Source: Escherichia fergusonii ATCC 35469
Lineage (GTDB): Bacteria > Pseudomonadota > Gammaproteobacteria > Enterobacterales > Enterobacteriaceae
Assembly: GCF_000026225.1 (NCBI RefSeq)
Contig: NC_011740.1
Span: forward strand, 4,030,001 to 4,094,000
Direction: 5' to 3'
Length of the DNA stretch: 64,000 bases
Position numbers and translations under genes: made by a program. Positions 28,724-38,780 of this stretch are shown piece by piece; position 1 is the stretch's first letter; each line of letters starts with the position of its first letter. The notes below the pieces were generated by a model. That model saw only the letters and a program-made list of their open reading frames with translations, was not told the DNA's origin and searched no databases.

Positions 28724-30055
28724 ATGAGTTCGTTATATCAATCAATGGTTGCCGTTATTGAACAATCCATCACACCGCTTGCCGGGAAGCTGGGGCAGCA
28801 AAAATATGTGATTGCCATCCGCGACGGTTTTACTGCCGCTCTACCGTTTATGATCATCGGTTCGTTTATGCTGGTGTTTATTTTCCCACCGTTTTCGGCT
28901 GAAACAACCAACAGTTTTGCCCGAGGCTGGCTGGATTTTTCCGCCACCTACCGTGAACAGCTAATGTTGCCATTTAACCTCAGCATGGGAGTGATGACTT
29001 TCTTCATCTCAGTAGGGATCGGTGCCAGTCTTGGGCGACAGTTTAATCTCGATCCGATTATGTCTGGCTTGCTGGCATTTATGGCATTTTTACTGGTCGC
29101 AGCGCCTTACGCTGACGGCAAAATATCGACTCAATATCTTTCCGGGCAAGGTATTTTCACTTCGCTGATTACCGCCATTTATGCCACTCGTGTGTACGCC
29201 TGGTTAAAACAACACAACGTGACAATCCGCTTACCCAAAGAAGTCCCTACTGGGGTTGCGCGTTCCTTTGAGATCCTTATCCCGGTTCTGGTGGTCATTG
29301 CTACGCTACACCCACTGAATCTGTTTATTGAAGCCCAGACTGGAATGATTATTCCTGAGGCGATCATGCATCTTTTAGCGCCACTGGTCTCTGCCTCTGA
29401 TTCTCTGCCTGCAATTCTGCTGTCTGTTCTGATGTGTCAGATTTTCTGGTTCGCAGGTATTCATGGTTCACTGATTGTAACAGGCATCATGAATCCCTTC
29501 TGGATGGCAAACCTGTCGGCAAATCAGGCAGCTCTTGCCGCTGGCGCAGCGCTTCCTCACGTTTATCTGCAAGGGTTTTGGGATCACTACCTGTTGATTG
29601 GCGGTGTCGGCTCGACGTTACCGCTGGCGTTCTTGCTGTTACGCAGCCGCGTTGCTCACTTGCGTACCATCGGAAAAATGGGCGTTGTCCCCAGTTTTTT
29701 CAACATCAATGAGCCTATTCTGTTCGGTGCGCCGATCATCATGAATCCGATGTTGTTTATCCCGTTCGTTTTCGTGCCAATTATTAACGCCATCCTGGCC
29801 TATACCGCGACCAGACTAGGCTGGCTGGCGCAGGTTGTCTCATTAACGCCATGGACTACACCTGCTCCAATTGGCGCCTCCTGGGCTGCCAACTGGGCAC
29901 TTAGCCCGGTAGTGATGTGCATTATCTGTATGGTGATGTCGGCGCTGATGTACCTCCCATTCTTGCGCGCCTATGAACGCTCTTTGCTGAAAAGCGAAGA
30001 ACAAAAAGCGCAGGATCCCGTCTCCGTGGCCAATGCAGCCCGTAGCAACTCATAA
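28724..30055 (+). CDS. PTS IIC component, Lac/chitobiose type
   Basis: Membrane channel of the sugar PTS, 443 residues with about ten hydrophobic segments. The family signature FFNINEPILFGAPIIMNP is present near residues 324-341, and FWFAGIHGS and TPWTTPAPIGA nearby. GAAAGG stands before the ATG. The sugar is likely a beta-linked disaccharide or aryl glucoside, judging from the GH1 enzyme that follows. It ends 21 bases before the GH1 start. Confidence 0.94.
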   Translation: MSSLYQSMVAVIEQSITPLAGKLGQQKYVIAIRDGFTAALPFMIIGSFMLVFIFPPFSAETTNSFARGWLDFSATYREQLMLPFNLSMGVMTFFISVGIGASLGRQFNLDPIMSGLLAFMAFLLVAAPYADGKISTQYLSGQGIFTSLITAIYATRVYAWLKQHNVTIRLPKEVPTGVARSFEILIPVLVVIATLHPLNLFIEAQTGMIIPEAIMHLLAPLVSASDSLPAILLSVLMCQIFWFAGIHGSLIVTGIMNPFWMANLSANQAALAAGAALPHVYLQGFWDHYLLIGGVGSTLPLAFLLLRSRVAHLRTIGKMGVVPSFFNINEPILFGAPIIMNPMLFIPFVFVPIINAILAYTATRLGWLAQVVSLTPWTTPAPIGASWAANWALSPVVMCIICMVMSALMYLPFLRAYERSLLKSEEQKAQDPVSVANAARSNS

Positions 30056-30075
30056 TGAATCAAGGAGTAAGAACA

Positions 30076-31473
30076 ATGAGATACCGTTTTCCCGACAACT
30101 TCTGGTGGGGTAGTGCTTGCTCTGCGCTGCAAACCGAAGGGGATAGTCTGAACGGCGGCAAAAGCCAAACCACCTGGGATGTATGGTTCGAGCGCCAGCC
30201 CGGCCGCTTCCATCAAGGTGTTGGCCCGGCGAACACATCAACCTTTTATCAACACTGGCAACAAGATATTGCCCTGCTGAAACAGTTAAAACATAACAGT
30301 TTTCGCACCTCGTTAAGCTGGTCTCGCCTGATACCAGACGGTACTGGTGACGTAAATCCTGAAGCGGTGGCGTTCTATAACAATGTCATCGACGAGCTGC
30401 TGGCGCAGGGCATCACACCGTTTATCACCTTGTTCCACTTTGATATGCCGATGGTGATGCAGGAAAAAGGTGGCTGGGAGAGTCGTGAAGTCGTAGAAGC
30501 TTTTGGTGAATATGCCCGTACCTGTTTTGAACTGTTCGGTAACAGAGTGAAGCACTGGTTTACCTTTAACGAACCGATTGTGCCGGTAGAGGGCGGTTAT
30601 TTATATGACTTCCACTATCCGAACGTTGTTGATTTTAAACGTGCTGCGACAGTGGCTTACCATACAGTTCTTGCGCACGCCACGGCAGTTCGGGCATTCC
30701 GCCGCGGTAATTTCGAAGGTGAAATTGGCGTGGTGCTCAACCTGACGCCTTCTTATCCACGCTCGCAAAATCCGGCTGATGTTAAAGCCGCACACTGCGC
30801 TGACCTTCTGTTTAACCGCAGCTTCCTCGATCCGGTGCTAAAAGGGGAATACCCGGCAGACCTTGTAGCATTACTGAAAGAGTACGATCAGTTGCCGCAA
30901 TGCCAGCCTGACGATAGTCAGCTAATCGCCGACGGAAAAATCGACCTGCTGGGGATAAATTATTATCAACCCCGACGCGTTAAATGCCGGGATAGCGCCG
31001 TAAACCCCAATGCCCCCTTTATGCCGGAGTGGTTATTTGACTATTACGAGATGCCTGGGCGAAAAATGAATCCTTATCGTGGATGGGAAATTTATGAACC
31101 CGGTATTTACGATATCATCTCCAATCTTCGCGATAATTATGGTAATCCTCGTTGTTTTATTTCTGAAAATGGGATGGGTGTAGAAAACGAGCAACGTTTT
31201 ATTCAGGAAGGGCAAGTCAACGATAGCTATCGTATTGAATTTGTCGCTGAACATTTAAAATGGCTGCATAAAGGAATTAGCGAAGGGTGTAATTGCCTTG
31301 GCTATCATATGTGGACGTTTATCGATAACTGGTCATGGCTTAATGCTTATAAAAATCGCTATGGATTTGTTCAGCTTGATCTGGAAACGCAAACACGTAC
31401 GATTAAAAAAAGTGGTGAGTGGTTTGCGACAGTTGCAGAAAATAACGGTTTTGATTGCGAGAAACAAAAATGA
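30076..31473 (+). CDS. 6-phospho-beta-glucosidase (GH1)
   Basis: Family 1 glycoside hydrolase of 465 residues that should split the phosphorylated disaccharide made by the adjoining PTS. The acid/base Glu lies in TFNEP (Glu166) and the nucleophile in ISENG (Glu364); the start FPDNFWWGSACSALQTEG is typical. AAGGAG precedes ATG 30076; an ATG seven codons earlier overlaps the IIC stop. The stop overlaps the IIA start as ATGA, so they are translationally coupled. Whether it prefers 6-phospho-glucoside or -galactoside cannot be told by eye. Confidence 0.93.
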   Translation: MRYRFPDNFWWGSACSALQTEGDSLNGGKSQTTWDVWFERQPGRFHQGVGPANTSTFYQHWQQDIALLKQLKHNSFRTSLSWSRLIPDGTGDVNPEAVAFYNNVIDELLAQGITPFITLFHFDMPMVMQEKGGWESREVVEAFGEYARTCFELFGNRVKHWFTFNEPIVPVEGGYLYDFHYPNVVDFKRAATVAYHTVLAHATAVRAFRRGNFEGEIGVVLNLTPSYPRSQNPADVKAAHCADLLFNRSFLDPVLKGEYPADLVALLKEYDQLPQCQPDDSQLIADGKIDLLGINYYQPRRVKCRDSAVNPNAPFMPEWLFDYYEMPGRKMNPYRGWEIYEPGIYDIISNLRDNYGNPRCFISENGMGVENEQRFIQEGQVNDSYRIEFVAEHLKWLHKGISEGCNCLGYHMWTFIDNWSWLNAYKNRYGFVQLDLETQTRTIKKSGEWFATVAENNGFDCEKQK

Positions 31474-31772
31474 TCGAACTAGAAGATGCAGTTATGGAAA
31501 TAATCGTCAATGCCGGCCAGTCACGCAGCCTCTGTTTTGAAGCGTTACACGCGGCACGTGCCGGGAACTTTGATGAAGCCAAACAGCTGCTACGTGAAGC
31601 TGACGGTTATTCGCGTCAGGCTCACCATATGCAAACCAAATTGATCGAACAGGATGCTGGTGAGGCCCGACAGCCAATGACATTAATTATGGTACATGCA
31701 CAAGATCATTTAATGACATCAATGCTGGCACGAGAATTAGCAGAAGAAATAATTCATCTTTATCAAAGATAA
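31470..31772 (+). CDS. PTS IIA component, Lac/chitobiose type
   Basis: 100-residue phosphocarrier with the family motif VHAQDHLM; His76 is the expected site phosphorylated by HPr. The all-helical pattern LCFEALHAARAGNFDEAKQLL is typical of the trimeric IIA-lac fold. It overlaps the GH1 stop by four bases. Confidence 0.93.
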   Translation: MIELEDAVMEIIVNAGQSRSLCFEALHAARAGNFDEAKQLLREADGYSRQAHHMQTKLIEQDAGEARQPMTLIMVHAQDHLMTSMLARELAEEIIHLYQR

Positions 31773-31851
31773 TTGATTAATGCTTAGTGAGGAGCATCCA
31801 TTTGATAAAATAAAACCTCTGTTTTACCCGAAAATAAAATAGATAAACCAC

Positions 31852-31885
31852 CCTGTTTCGGTAGTTAAAAACAAACCGAAACAGG
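31852..31885 (+). other. Perfect stem-loop between IIA and porin genes
   Basis: CCTGTTTCGGT, 12-base loop, ACCGAAACAGG: eleven perfect pairs in a 201-bp gap. The bases after it (CTGCTTATTATC) are not a strong T-run, so partial termination or protection of the upstream mRNA is more likely than a full stop. It would set porin output below that of the PTS genes. Confidence 0.6.
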
Positions 31886-31973
31886 CTGCTTATTATCATA
31901 AAACAAATTAATACACACCTTATATTTATTATGCCCACCGCATAATGAATTATAACGTGTGCGTGAGATAATC

Positions 31974-33353
31974 ATGAAAAAGATAAAAACACTTCCAGTT
32001 ACCCTGGCGGTTATTGCCGCTTTGTACTCAATATCTGCCCAGGCTCAGGAATTTACTCAGGAACAAATAGACGCCATTGTGGCAAAAGCCGTCGATAAAG
32101 CATTAGCCGAAAGGCAAGAAAAAATGGATGCCGCGGCAGCAAAAAAAGTGGATGTGATTAACGAACCGGAAAGTGCTGCGCAGTCTCCGGATATGGCAAT
32201 TCCCTTTGGCGTGAAATTTAGTGGTTATGCCCGTTATGGGGCTCATTTTCAAAGCGGCGATCAAAAATATGTTGCTGTAGACGGCTCCTATAATGGTGCA
32301 TCTGCAATTGGTCGCCTGGGGAACGAAGGTAACGGCGGAGAGTTTCAGTTATCAAAAGCCTTCAAGAGCGATAACGGCGCAATCTGGGATGTCAATGTCA
32401 TGATTGATCACTGGGGCGACGAAGTTAACCTGAAAAAAGCCTACGCTGGTGTCACCAATGTTTTGGCCTCCAATCCTGACGCCTATATCTGGGCTGGGCG
32501 CGACTTCCACCAGCGCCCGCAACAGGGCATTAACGACTACTTCTGGATGACTCACGATGGTCAGGGTGCCGGGGTGAAAAATTTCGACATTGGTGGCATC
32601 AAGTTTGACCTTGCTACTGTCGCAGCGGTTGAATCCTGTAATCCTGAAGTGATGGAGGATGAGACCAATCCGTCACGCATTACCTGTACTGGTGGGTCAG
32701 GAACGGGCGACAGAGGCAATTATGCGGTAACGTCCAAAATTCATGGTATGAAACTGGGGCCACTGGATCTTGAGTTGTACGCTAACTACGGATTCGACTC
32801 AAAAGCAGTCGAAGGTGAAGACAAACTGAAAGCCTGGCAGGGGGCATTTGTTGTAAGCCATAGCAATGACAGCGGAGTGAATAAAGTCATTGCCCGCTAC
32901 TCTGATAATTCCGATAACAGTGTTTACAATAAAACTGACGATCTCACGACAATTTACGCCAGTTTTGAAGGTAGTCATAAATTTACTCAGCAGGCGCAAA
33001 TCGAGTATTTACTGGCCTTCCATGATTACGACAACAGTTCTATTAAGAGTGATAACCGCAAAAACTATGGCGTGATTGTCCGTCCTATGTATTTCTGGAA
33101 TGACGTTCACTCCACCTGGCTTGAGGCGGGTTATCAACGGGTTGATTATGATAAAGGCGGAGATAATTCCGGCTGGAAGCTGACGCTGTCACAGAACATT
33201 TCTATTGCGATGGGCCCGGAATTCCGCCCAATGCTACGTTTCTACATGACGGGCGGGCAAGTTGATAATGACCGGACTGCACGCGTCAACGGTACAAAAG
33301 AGGAAACGCTTGACGACTTTAACCTTGGTGCGATGTGGGAAGCCTGGTTCTGA
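31974..33353 (+). CDS. Maltoporin-family outer-membrane porin (LamB/ScrY/BglH type)
   Basis: 459-residue sugar porin. Signal peptide MKKIKTLPVTLAVIAALYSISAQA, then a charged helical stretch (EQIDAIVAKAVDKALAERQEKMDAAAAKK) resembling the N-terminal coiled coil of ScrY and BglH, then the beta barrel starting GVKFSGYARYG and ending in aromatic WEAWF, as needed for Bam assembly. It should let the operon's sugar through the outer membrane. A two-Cys loop (ESCNPEVM..RITCTGG) is probably disulphide-bridged. Confidence 0.92.
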   Translation: MKKIKTLPVTLAVIAALYSISAQAQEFTQEQIDAIVAKAVDKALAERQEKMDAAAAKKVDVINEPESAAQSPDMAIPFGVKFSGYARYGAHFQSGDQKYVAVDGSYNGASAIGRLGNEGNGGEFQLSKAFKSDNGAIWDVNVMIDHWGDEVNLKKAYAGVTNVLASNPDAYIWAGRDFHQRPQQGINDYFWMTHDGQGAGVKNFDIGGIKFDLATVAAVESCNPEVMEDETNPSRITCTGGSGTGDRGNYAVTSKIHGMKLGPLDLELYANYGFDSKAVEGEDKLKAWQGAFVVSHSNDSGVNKVIARYSDNSDNSVYNKTDDLTTIYASFEGSHKFTQQAQIEYLLAFHDYDNSSIKSDNRKNYGVIVRPMYFWNDVHSTWLEAGYQRVDYDKGGDNSGWKLTLSQNISIAMGPEFRPMLRFYMTGGQVDNDRTARVNGTKEETLDDFNLGAMWEAWF

Positions 33354-33371
33354 CAGGCCACTCACATTGAG

Positions 33372-33824
33372 TTAATGCAACCAAAACACGCCTTCTTCTG
33401 GCTGGAAGAGGGCGTTATAGCGCATTTGGAAGGCATTAATCTCCTGCATATCTGGCTCTAACTCACGGAGAAAACCCAGCGCCAGACGGACCTGGGCATC
33501 AGTGATTGGCGCAGCAAGACGCGCTTTTTGCAACAACCGATACCAACGTAACAAGTTCTGCTCACTACCATCGACAATCACAATTTGCCAGATAAGTAAC
33601 ACCTGAGCAGCATTTTGCAGATGAGATTCATCCGGGCGATGCAAATAATACAAAAACTCTTCACCAGGCATTTTACCCATCTGATCGATCATCGATTCTA
33701 CAGGTACAACATCAATATTAAGTCGTTCGCTTAAACGGCGAATCGCCCGTCGGGTGCCTGACGTCAGAACCCGAAAACCAACCACAAACACCACCACGAC
33801 GGTGGCAAGCATTATCCAGATCAT
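33372..33824 (-). CDS. yicN: Conserved protein YicN
   Basis: 150 residues: one N-terminal membrane anchor (IMLATVVVVFVVGFRVL) followed by a soluble helical part. Function unknown. It is convergent with the porin gene, with 18 bp between stops. In K-12 it is flanked by nepI and yicO, neither of which is present here. Confidence 0.9.
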   Translation of the reverse strand: MIWIMLATVVVVFVVGFRVLTSGTRRAIRRLSERLNIDVVPVESMIDQMGKMPGEEFLYYLHRPDESHLQNAAQVLLIWQIVIVDGSEQNLLRWYRLLQKARLAAPITDAQVRLALGFLRELEPDMQEINAFQMRYNALFQPEEGVFWLH

Positions 33825-34109
33825 GCGTTCTCCTGCGTATCCACTTTTGATGATATCTGGAAAAGTGCGGGGGATACTAACTCTGAGATGGATTTTAGTG
33901 CTGACAACGACAACATACCGAAATGATAAAGCGGGAGAAATAAACTTTCTCGCAAGATTCCCATCATGATAAATTCTCCATGCCGTTTCATCCTGAATAT
34001 ATCTCCACTACGACAGTTAACGAGTAATAGACATTTAACGCAATTCTCTCAAATAAGTTTGGCCTTTATTTTGGGTAAATTACGGTGAAATACAGCAAAA
34101 GGACAGAAT
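33825..34109. other. Intergenic region yicN-ade, no yicO
   Basis: 285 bp with no convincing open frame. K-12 has the adenine permease gene yicO (adeQ) here. No remnant of it is recognisable by eye. The right end holds the AAAGGA ribosome site of ade. Confidence 0.6.
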
Positions 34110-35876
34110 ATGGATCAGGCGATTAACCATAAAATCCACTACATCAGTCGCCAACAACGGCAAGAAATCTTAGCTATTGCACGTGGTGAAGCCGTTGCTG
34201 ATTATCTTATTGAGAATGTTGTAATTCTTGATTTAATTAACGGTGGAGAAATCGCTGGCCCGATTGCCATTAAAGGGCGTTACATCGCGGGCATTGGTTC
34301 CGAATATAATGACGCGCCGACATTACAAAGAATTGATGCTCACGGAGCAATAGCGGTGCCAGGGTTTATTGATGCTCACCTGCATATTGAATCCAGCATG
34401 ATGACGCCGGTCACCTTTGAAACCGCTACCCTGCCGCGCGGCCTGACGACCGTTATTTGCGACCCTCATGAAATCGTCAACGTCATGGGCGAAGCCGGTT
34501 TCGCCTGGTTTGCCCGCTGTGCCGAACAGGCAAGGCAAAACCAGTACTTACAGGTCAGCTCTTGCGTACCCGCTCTGGAAGGCTGCGATGTTAACGGTGC
34601 CAGTTTTACCCTTGAACAGATGCTCGCCTGGCGGGACCATCCGCAGGTTACCGGCCTTGCAGAAATGATGGACTACCCTGGCGTAATTAGCGGGCAGAAT
34701 GCGCTGCTCGATAAACTGGACGCATTTCGCCACCTGACGCTGGACGGTCACTGCCCGGGTTTGGGCGGTAAAGAACTTAATGCCTATATTGCTGCGGGTA
34801 TTGAAAACTGCCACGAAAGTTATCTGCTGGAAGAAGGTCGCCGGAAGTTACAACTCGGCATGTCGTTGATGATCCGCGAAGGGTCCGCTGCCCGCAATCT
34901 CAACGCACTGGCACCGTTGATCAACGAATTTAACAGCCCGCAATGTATGCTCTGCACCGATGACCGTAACCCGTGGGAGATCGCCCATGAAGGACACATC
35001 GATGCCTTAATTCGCCGCCTGATCGAACAACACAATGTGCCGCTGCATGTGGCATATCGCGTCGCCAGCTGGTCGACGGCGCGCCATTTTGGTCTGAATC
35101 ACCTCGGCTTACTGGCACCCGGCAAGCAGGCCGATATCGTCCTGTTGAGCGATGCGCGTAAGGTCACGGTGCAACAGGTACTGGTGAAAGGCGAGCCGAT
35201 TGATGCGCAAACCTTACAGGCGGAAGAGTCGGCGAGACTGGCACAATCCGCTCCGCCGTATGGCAATACCATTGCCCGCCAGCCAGTTTCTGCCAGCGAC
35301 TTTGCCCTGCAATTCACGCCCGGAAAACGCTATCGGGTCATTGACGTCATCCATAACGAATTGATTACGCACTCCCGCTCCAGCGTCTACAGCGAAAATG
35401 GTTTTGATCGCGATGATGTGTGCTTTATTGCCGTACTTGAGCGTTACGGGCAACGGCTGGATCCGGCTTGTGGTTTGCTCGGCGGCTTTGGCCTGAATGA
35501 AGGCGCGCTGGCTGCGACAGTCAGCCATGACAGCCATAATATTGTGGTGATCGGTCGCAGTGCCGAAGAGATGGCGCTGGCGGTCAATCAGGTGATTCAG
35601 GATGGCGGCGGGCTGTGCGTGGTACGTAACGGCCAGGTACAAAGTCATCTACCGTTGCCCATTGCCGGGCTAATGAGCACCGACACGGCGCAGTCGCTGG
35701 CGGAGCAAATTGACGCATTGAAAGCCGCCGCCCGTGAATGTGGTCCGTTACCGGATGAGCCGTTTATTCAGATGGCGTTTCTTTCCCTGCCAGTGATCCC
35801 CGCGCTGAAACTAACCAGTCAGGGGCTGTTTGATGGTGAGAAGTTTGCCTTCACCACGCTGGAAGTCACGGAATAA
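34110..35876 (+). CDS. ade: Adenine deaminase
   Basis: Amidohydrolase-superfamily enzyme of 588 residues that deaminates adenine to hypoxanthine. Metal-binding motif GFIDAHLHIESSMM near residues 85-98, DGHCPG, and CTDDRNP with the catalytic Asp are visible. In E. coli the gene is largely silenced by H-NS. It stands alone, converging on the uhpT terminator. Confidence 0.96.
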   Translation: MDQAINHKIHYISRQQRQEILAIARGEAVADYLIENVVILDLINGGEIAGPIAIKGRYIAGIGSEYNDAPTLQRIDAHGAIAVPGFIDAHLHIESSMMTPVTFETATLPRGLTTVICDPHEIVNVMGEAGFAWFARCAEQARQNQYLQVSSCVPALEGCDVNGASFTLEQMLAWRDHPQVTGLAEMMDYPGVISGQNALLDKLDAFRHLTLDGHCPGLGGKELNAYIAAGIENCHESYLLEEGRRKLQLGMSLMIREGSAARNLNALAPLINEFNSPQCMLCTDDRNPWEIAHEGHIDALIRRLIEQHNVPLHVAYRVASWSTARHFGLNHLGLLAPGKQADIVLLSDARKVTVQQVLVKGEPIDAQTLQAEESARLAQSAPPYGNTIARQPVSASDFALQFTPGKRYRVIDVIHNELITHSRSSVYSENGFDRDDVCFIAVLERYGQRLDPACGLLGGFGLNEGALAATVSHDSHNIVVIGRSAEEMALAVNQVIQDGGGLCVVRNGQVQSHLPLPIAGLMSTDTAQSLAEQIDALKAAARECGPLPDEPFIQMAFLSLPVIPALKLTSQGLFDGEKFAFTTLEVTE

Positions 35877-35885
35877 TAAAAAAAA

Positions 35886-35904
35886 GCCCGGCGTCATGCC
35901 GGGC
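35886..35904 (-). terminator. Terminator of uhpT
   Basis: GCCCGGC, loop, GCCGGGC: seven perfect pairs; on the minus strand it is followed by eight or more T. It also faces the ade stop and may act in both directions. Confidence 0.9.
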
Positions 35905-35922
35905 GAAAGTCACCAGTTACGT

Positions 35923-37314
35923 TTATGCCACTGTCAACTGCTGAATTTTTTTCTCGCGGCGGATTTTGCGTTCTTCCATCACCGCCACTATCGCCATCAG
36001 GCAGATACAACCAATCGCGGCGATATCCAGCGCGGCGAAGGTGCCTGCCCAGCCGGTAAGGCCGAATACCGGCGTACCATCGGCAATCATCCCCAGCCCT
36101 AACTTGGCAAAGCTGTCGCCAATCAGGTAAGCGAAGGTGCCTTTAATACCATCGGCAGCGCCAATCGCTTTTTTAGGTACAAAACCAACAGCAGCCACAC
36201 CAATCAACAATTGCGGGCCAAAGACCAGGAAACCCAACGCAAAGAGAGAAGCCAGGTAGATATATTCGTTGCTGGCATGTTGATACACACCGAGCGTGGC
36301 GATAATCAGCGCCAGCGCGATGCAGGCCACCAGACCACGGCGACCGTTCGCCAGGTCAGAGAGCCAGCCCCACAACAGCGTCCCCACCAGCGCACCAGCT
36401 TCAAATAGCGTAAAGCCCTGAATCGCCACTGCTTTAGAGAGTTTCAGTTCCTGGAACGCATACACGGTTGACCACTGGTCGATACCAATACGCACCACAT
36501 AGAGGAAAATGTTGGCGAAGCACAGCAGCCAGATCACTTTGTTTTTCAGCACATACTCAACAAAGATCTGCCACTTGGTCATATCGGTAGATTCTGTCTC
36601 TTTGTCCTCTTCGCTGATCTCTTCGCCGAACAGTTCTTCAGCTTTGCCGAGGCCATAAGATTCCGGGGAGTCGCTGCCGTAACGAAGGCCGATAAAACCG
36701 ACAATCAACGCGATGATGGACGGGAAGATAAACATGCCGATGACATGACCGTCAAACAGGTAATTTGCGCCGAACAGCGCCACACCTGCCGCGCCCGCAC
36801 CGCCAAGGTTGTGAGAAATATTCCAGAAACCGAGGAACGTCCCGCGCTTACGACGCGGCGTCCATTTGGTGATGGTGGAGTAACTGCACGATCCCCCGGT
36901 ACTCTGGAAAAAGCCGCTTAAGGCGTAGAAGGCAATCATCAGGAACAGACTAACCGAGCCGCTGCCCATACTGGCACTGAAGCCCAACATACAAATGGCA
37001 GACAAGATCAGCATGAACGGCAGGAATTGTTTGGTGTTTTTGCCGTCGGCGTAATAGGAAACCAGTGTTTTACCCACACCATAAGTGATGGAGAAGCCCA
37101 AGCCGATCATCCCCAGCTGCGTCATGCTCAAGCCGTAGGTCGAGATCATGTCGTTCTGCGCGATGTTAAAGTTCTTGCGAATCAGGTACATCGTCAGGTA
37201 GCCGATAAAGACCACCAGGTAGGATTGCATGAACGGTTTGAACCACATTTTGCGCCGCACTTCGAGCGGAAGGTCCAGGGTCGGCTTGCGAACCTGGTTT
37301 AAGAAAGCCAGCAT
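35923..37314 (-). CDS. uhpT: Hexose-6-phosphate:phosphate antiporter
   Basis: Major-facilitator inner-membrane antiporter of 463 residues taking up glucose 6-phosphate and similar esters in exchange for phosphate; also an entry route for fosfomycin. The family region [20 protein letters not shown] and twelve hydrophobic segments are clear. It is induced by UhpABC, encoded next to it. Glu-rich cytosolic loop [17 protein letters not shown] is in place. No frameshift or truncation seen. Confidence 0.98.
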
Positions 37315-37437
37315 GGGTTACTCCTGAAATGAATACCTGCGTGAGGTATGCATTGTAAAAATCAGTAGCAAATCAGGCCTGAGATAGCGTCCAGGCAAAA
37401 CCTGGAAAATTTCTTAGTTTTGCTGGATATGAAGTGA

Positions 37438-37459
37438 AAAGGTGAGATGCATCACGCTT
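37438..37459. promoter_or_regulatory. Probable CRP site of uhpT
   Basis: Core GGTGA-GATGCA-TCACG matches TGTGA-N6-TCACA at eight of ten positions. It overlaps the uhpC stop and lies about 135 bp before the uhpT start, consistent with the far-upstream CRP site known for E. coli uhpT. The 137-bp uhpC-uhpT gap should also hold the UhpA sites. Confidence 0.6.
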
Positions 37460-38771
37460 CGCGCGGTGCCTGGGCGTTCAAAAAGGGCAGTAATAGCAGT
37501 GCGGAAATCCCGGCGGCGATAGAGATAACCACAAAAAATCCGCTCCAGTGCCAGGTATCGAGCACTTTCGCCAGCGGCCAACCAGCAAGCGACGCCCCCA
37601 GATAAGCAAACAAGCCGACAAACCCCGTCGCCGCCCCTGCCGCCTCTTTGTGGGAACACTCTGCTGCCGCCATGCCGATTAACATCTGCGGGCCAAAGAC
37701 AAAAAAACCAATGGTGAAGAAGCAGGTTGCCTGCATCACGTAGCTGGCAAATGGCATCAGCCACAGCGAGCCGACAGATAGCAAAATCCCGGCGGCGAAA
37801 ATTAAATTCATCGGCCCACGGTTGCCGTTAAAGAGTTTGTCCGAGCCCCAACCCGCTACCAGCGCACCGATAAATCCGCCCAGTTCAAACATCGTCACTG
37901 CCGTATTCGCCGTGACCAGATCGACGCCCAGCGTCTCGGACATATACAAATTGCCCCAGTCGTTGATCGCCGCCCGGACCACATAGACCAGCACATAGCA
38001 AAACGAAAGCAGCCAGATATACGGATTCAGCAACACATATTTGGTGAGGATCTCTTTACGTGTCAGCCCTGCCCCTTCTTGTTGTTGAGCGATTTCCAGC
38101 GCGTCGTGTCGCCATTCGCCGATCGCTGGTAAACCTAACGCCTGCGGGCGATCGCGCAGCCGCCAGCAGAGAATAATCCCCACGACTATCGCCATACAAC
38201 CGGCAATCATCATCCCGGCACGCCAGCCGTAATGCAGCGCGCTCGCGGCCATCACAATGGGAATGAGTGCGCCGCCGACGTTATGCGCCGTGTTCCATAA
38301 TGCCCACCAACCCCCGCGCTCAGTACGTGAATACCAGGTGGTTAACAGACGCGCGCACACCGGTGAACCCCAGCCCTGGAAAAAGGCGTTCAGCCCCCAT
38401 AGCATGGCAAACGCCCACAGCGACGTCGAGAAACCAAACAGAATGTTGATAATGCCCGTAGCGATAAGCCCAATCCCCATAAAATACCGGGCATTTGAGC
38501 GGTCGCTGACAATGCCGGAGACAAACTTCGACACGCCGTAGGTAATGTAAAACAGAGTCGCTAACAGGCCGATATCGCTACGGCTGAGCACACCGTTGGC
38601 AAGAATTTCTGGTACGGCGGCGTTAAAACTTTTACGCGTGAAGTAAAACAGTGCGTAACCCAGCCAGATGGTCAGCAGAATATGCCGACGCCAGTAGCGA
38701 TAGCGGGCATCAATTTCTTGTTTATCAGTCATTAATGGCGCATCGGCAGGCGCTTTCAGAAACGGCAACAT
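37452..38771 (-). CDS. uhpC: Glucose 6-phosphate sensor-transporter UhpC
   Basis: Membrane receptor of 439 residues homologous to UhpT; it senses external glucose 6-phosphate and drives UhpB autophosphorylation. Twelve segments and the family loop TWYSRTERGGWWALWNTAHN are visible. Start at MLPFLKAPADAP, the third of three consecutive ATG codons; the ribosome site does not settle which is used. It lies nine bases behind the uhpB stop. Confidence 0.96.
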   Translation of the reverse strand: MLPFLKAPADAPLMTDKQEIDARYRYWRRHILLTIWLGYALFYFTRKSFNAAVPEILANGVLSRSDIGLLATLFYITYGVSKFVSGIVSDRSNARYFMGIGLIATGIINILFGFSTSLWAFAMLWGLNAFFQGWGSPVCARLLTTWYSRTERGGWWALWNTAHNVGGALIPIVMAASALHYGWRAGMMIAGCMAIVVGIILCWRLRDRPQALGLPAIGEWRHDALEIAQQQEGAGLTRKEILTKYVLLNPYIWLLSFCYVLVYVVRAAINDWGNLYMSETLGVDLVTANTAVTMFELGGFIGALVAGWGSDKLFNGNRGPMNLIFAAGILLSVGSLWLMPFASYVMQATCFFTIGFFVFGPQMLIGMAAAECSHKEAAGAATGFVGLFAYLGASLAGWPLAKVLDTWHWSGFFVVISIAAGISALLLLPFLNAQAPREA

Positions 38772-38780
38772 CATCAAGCC

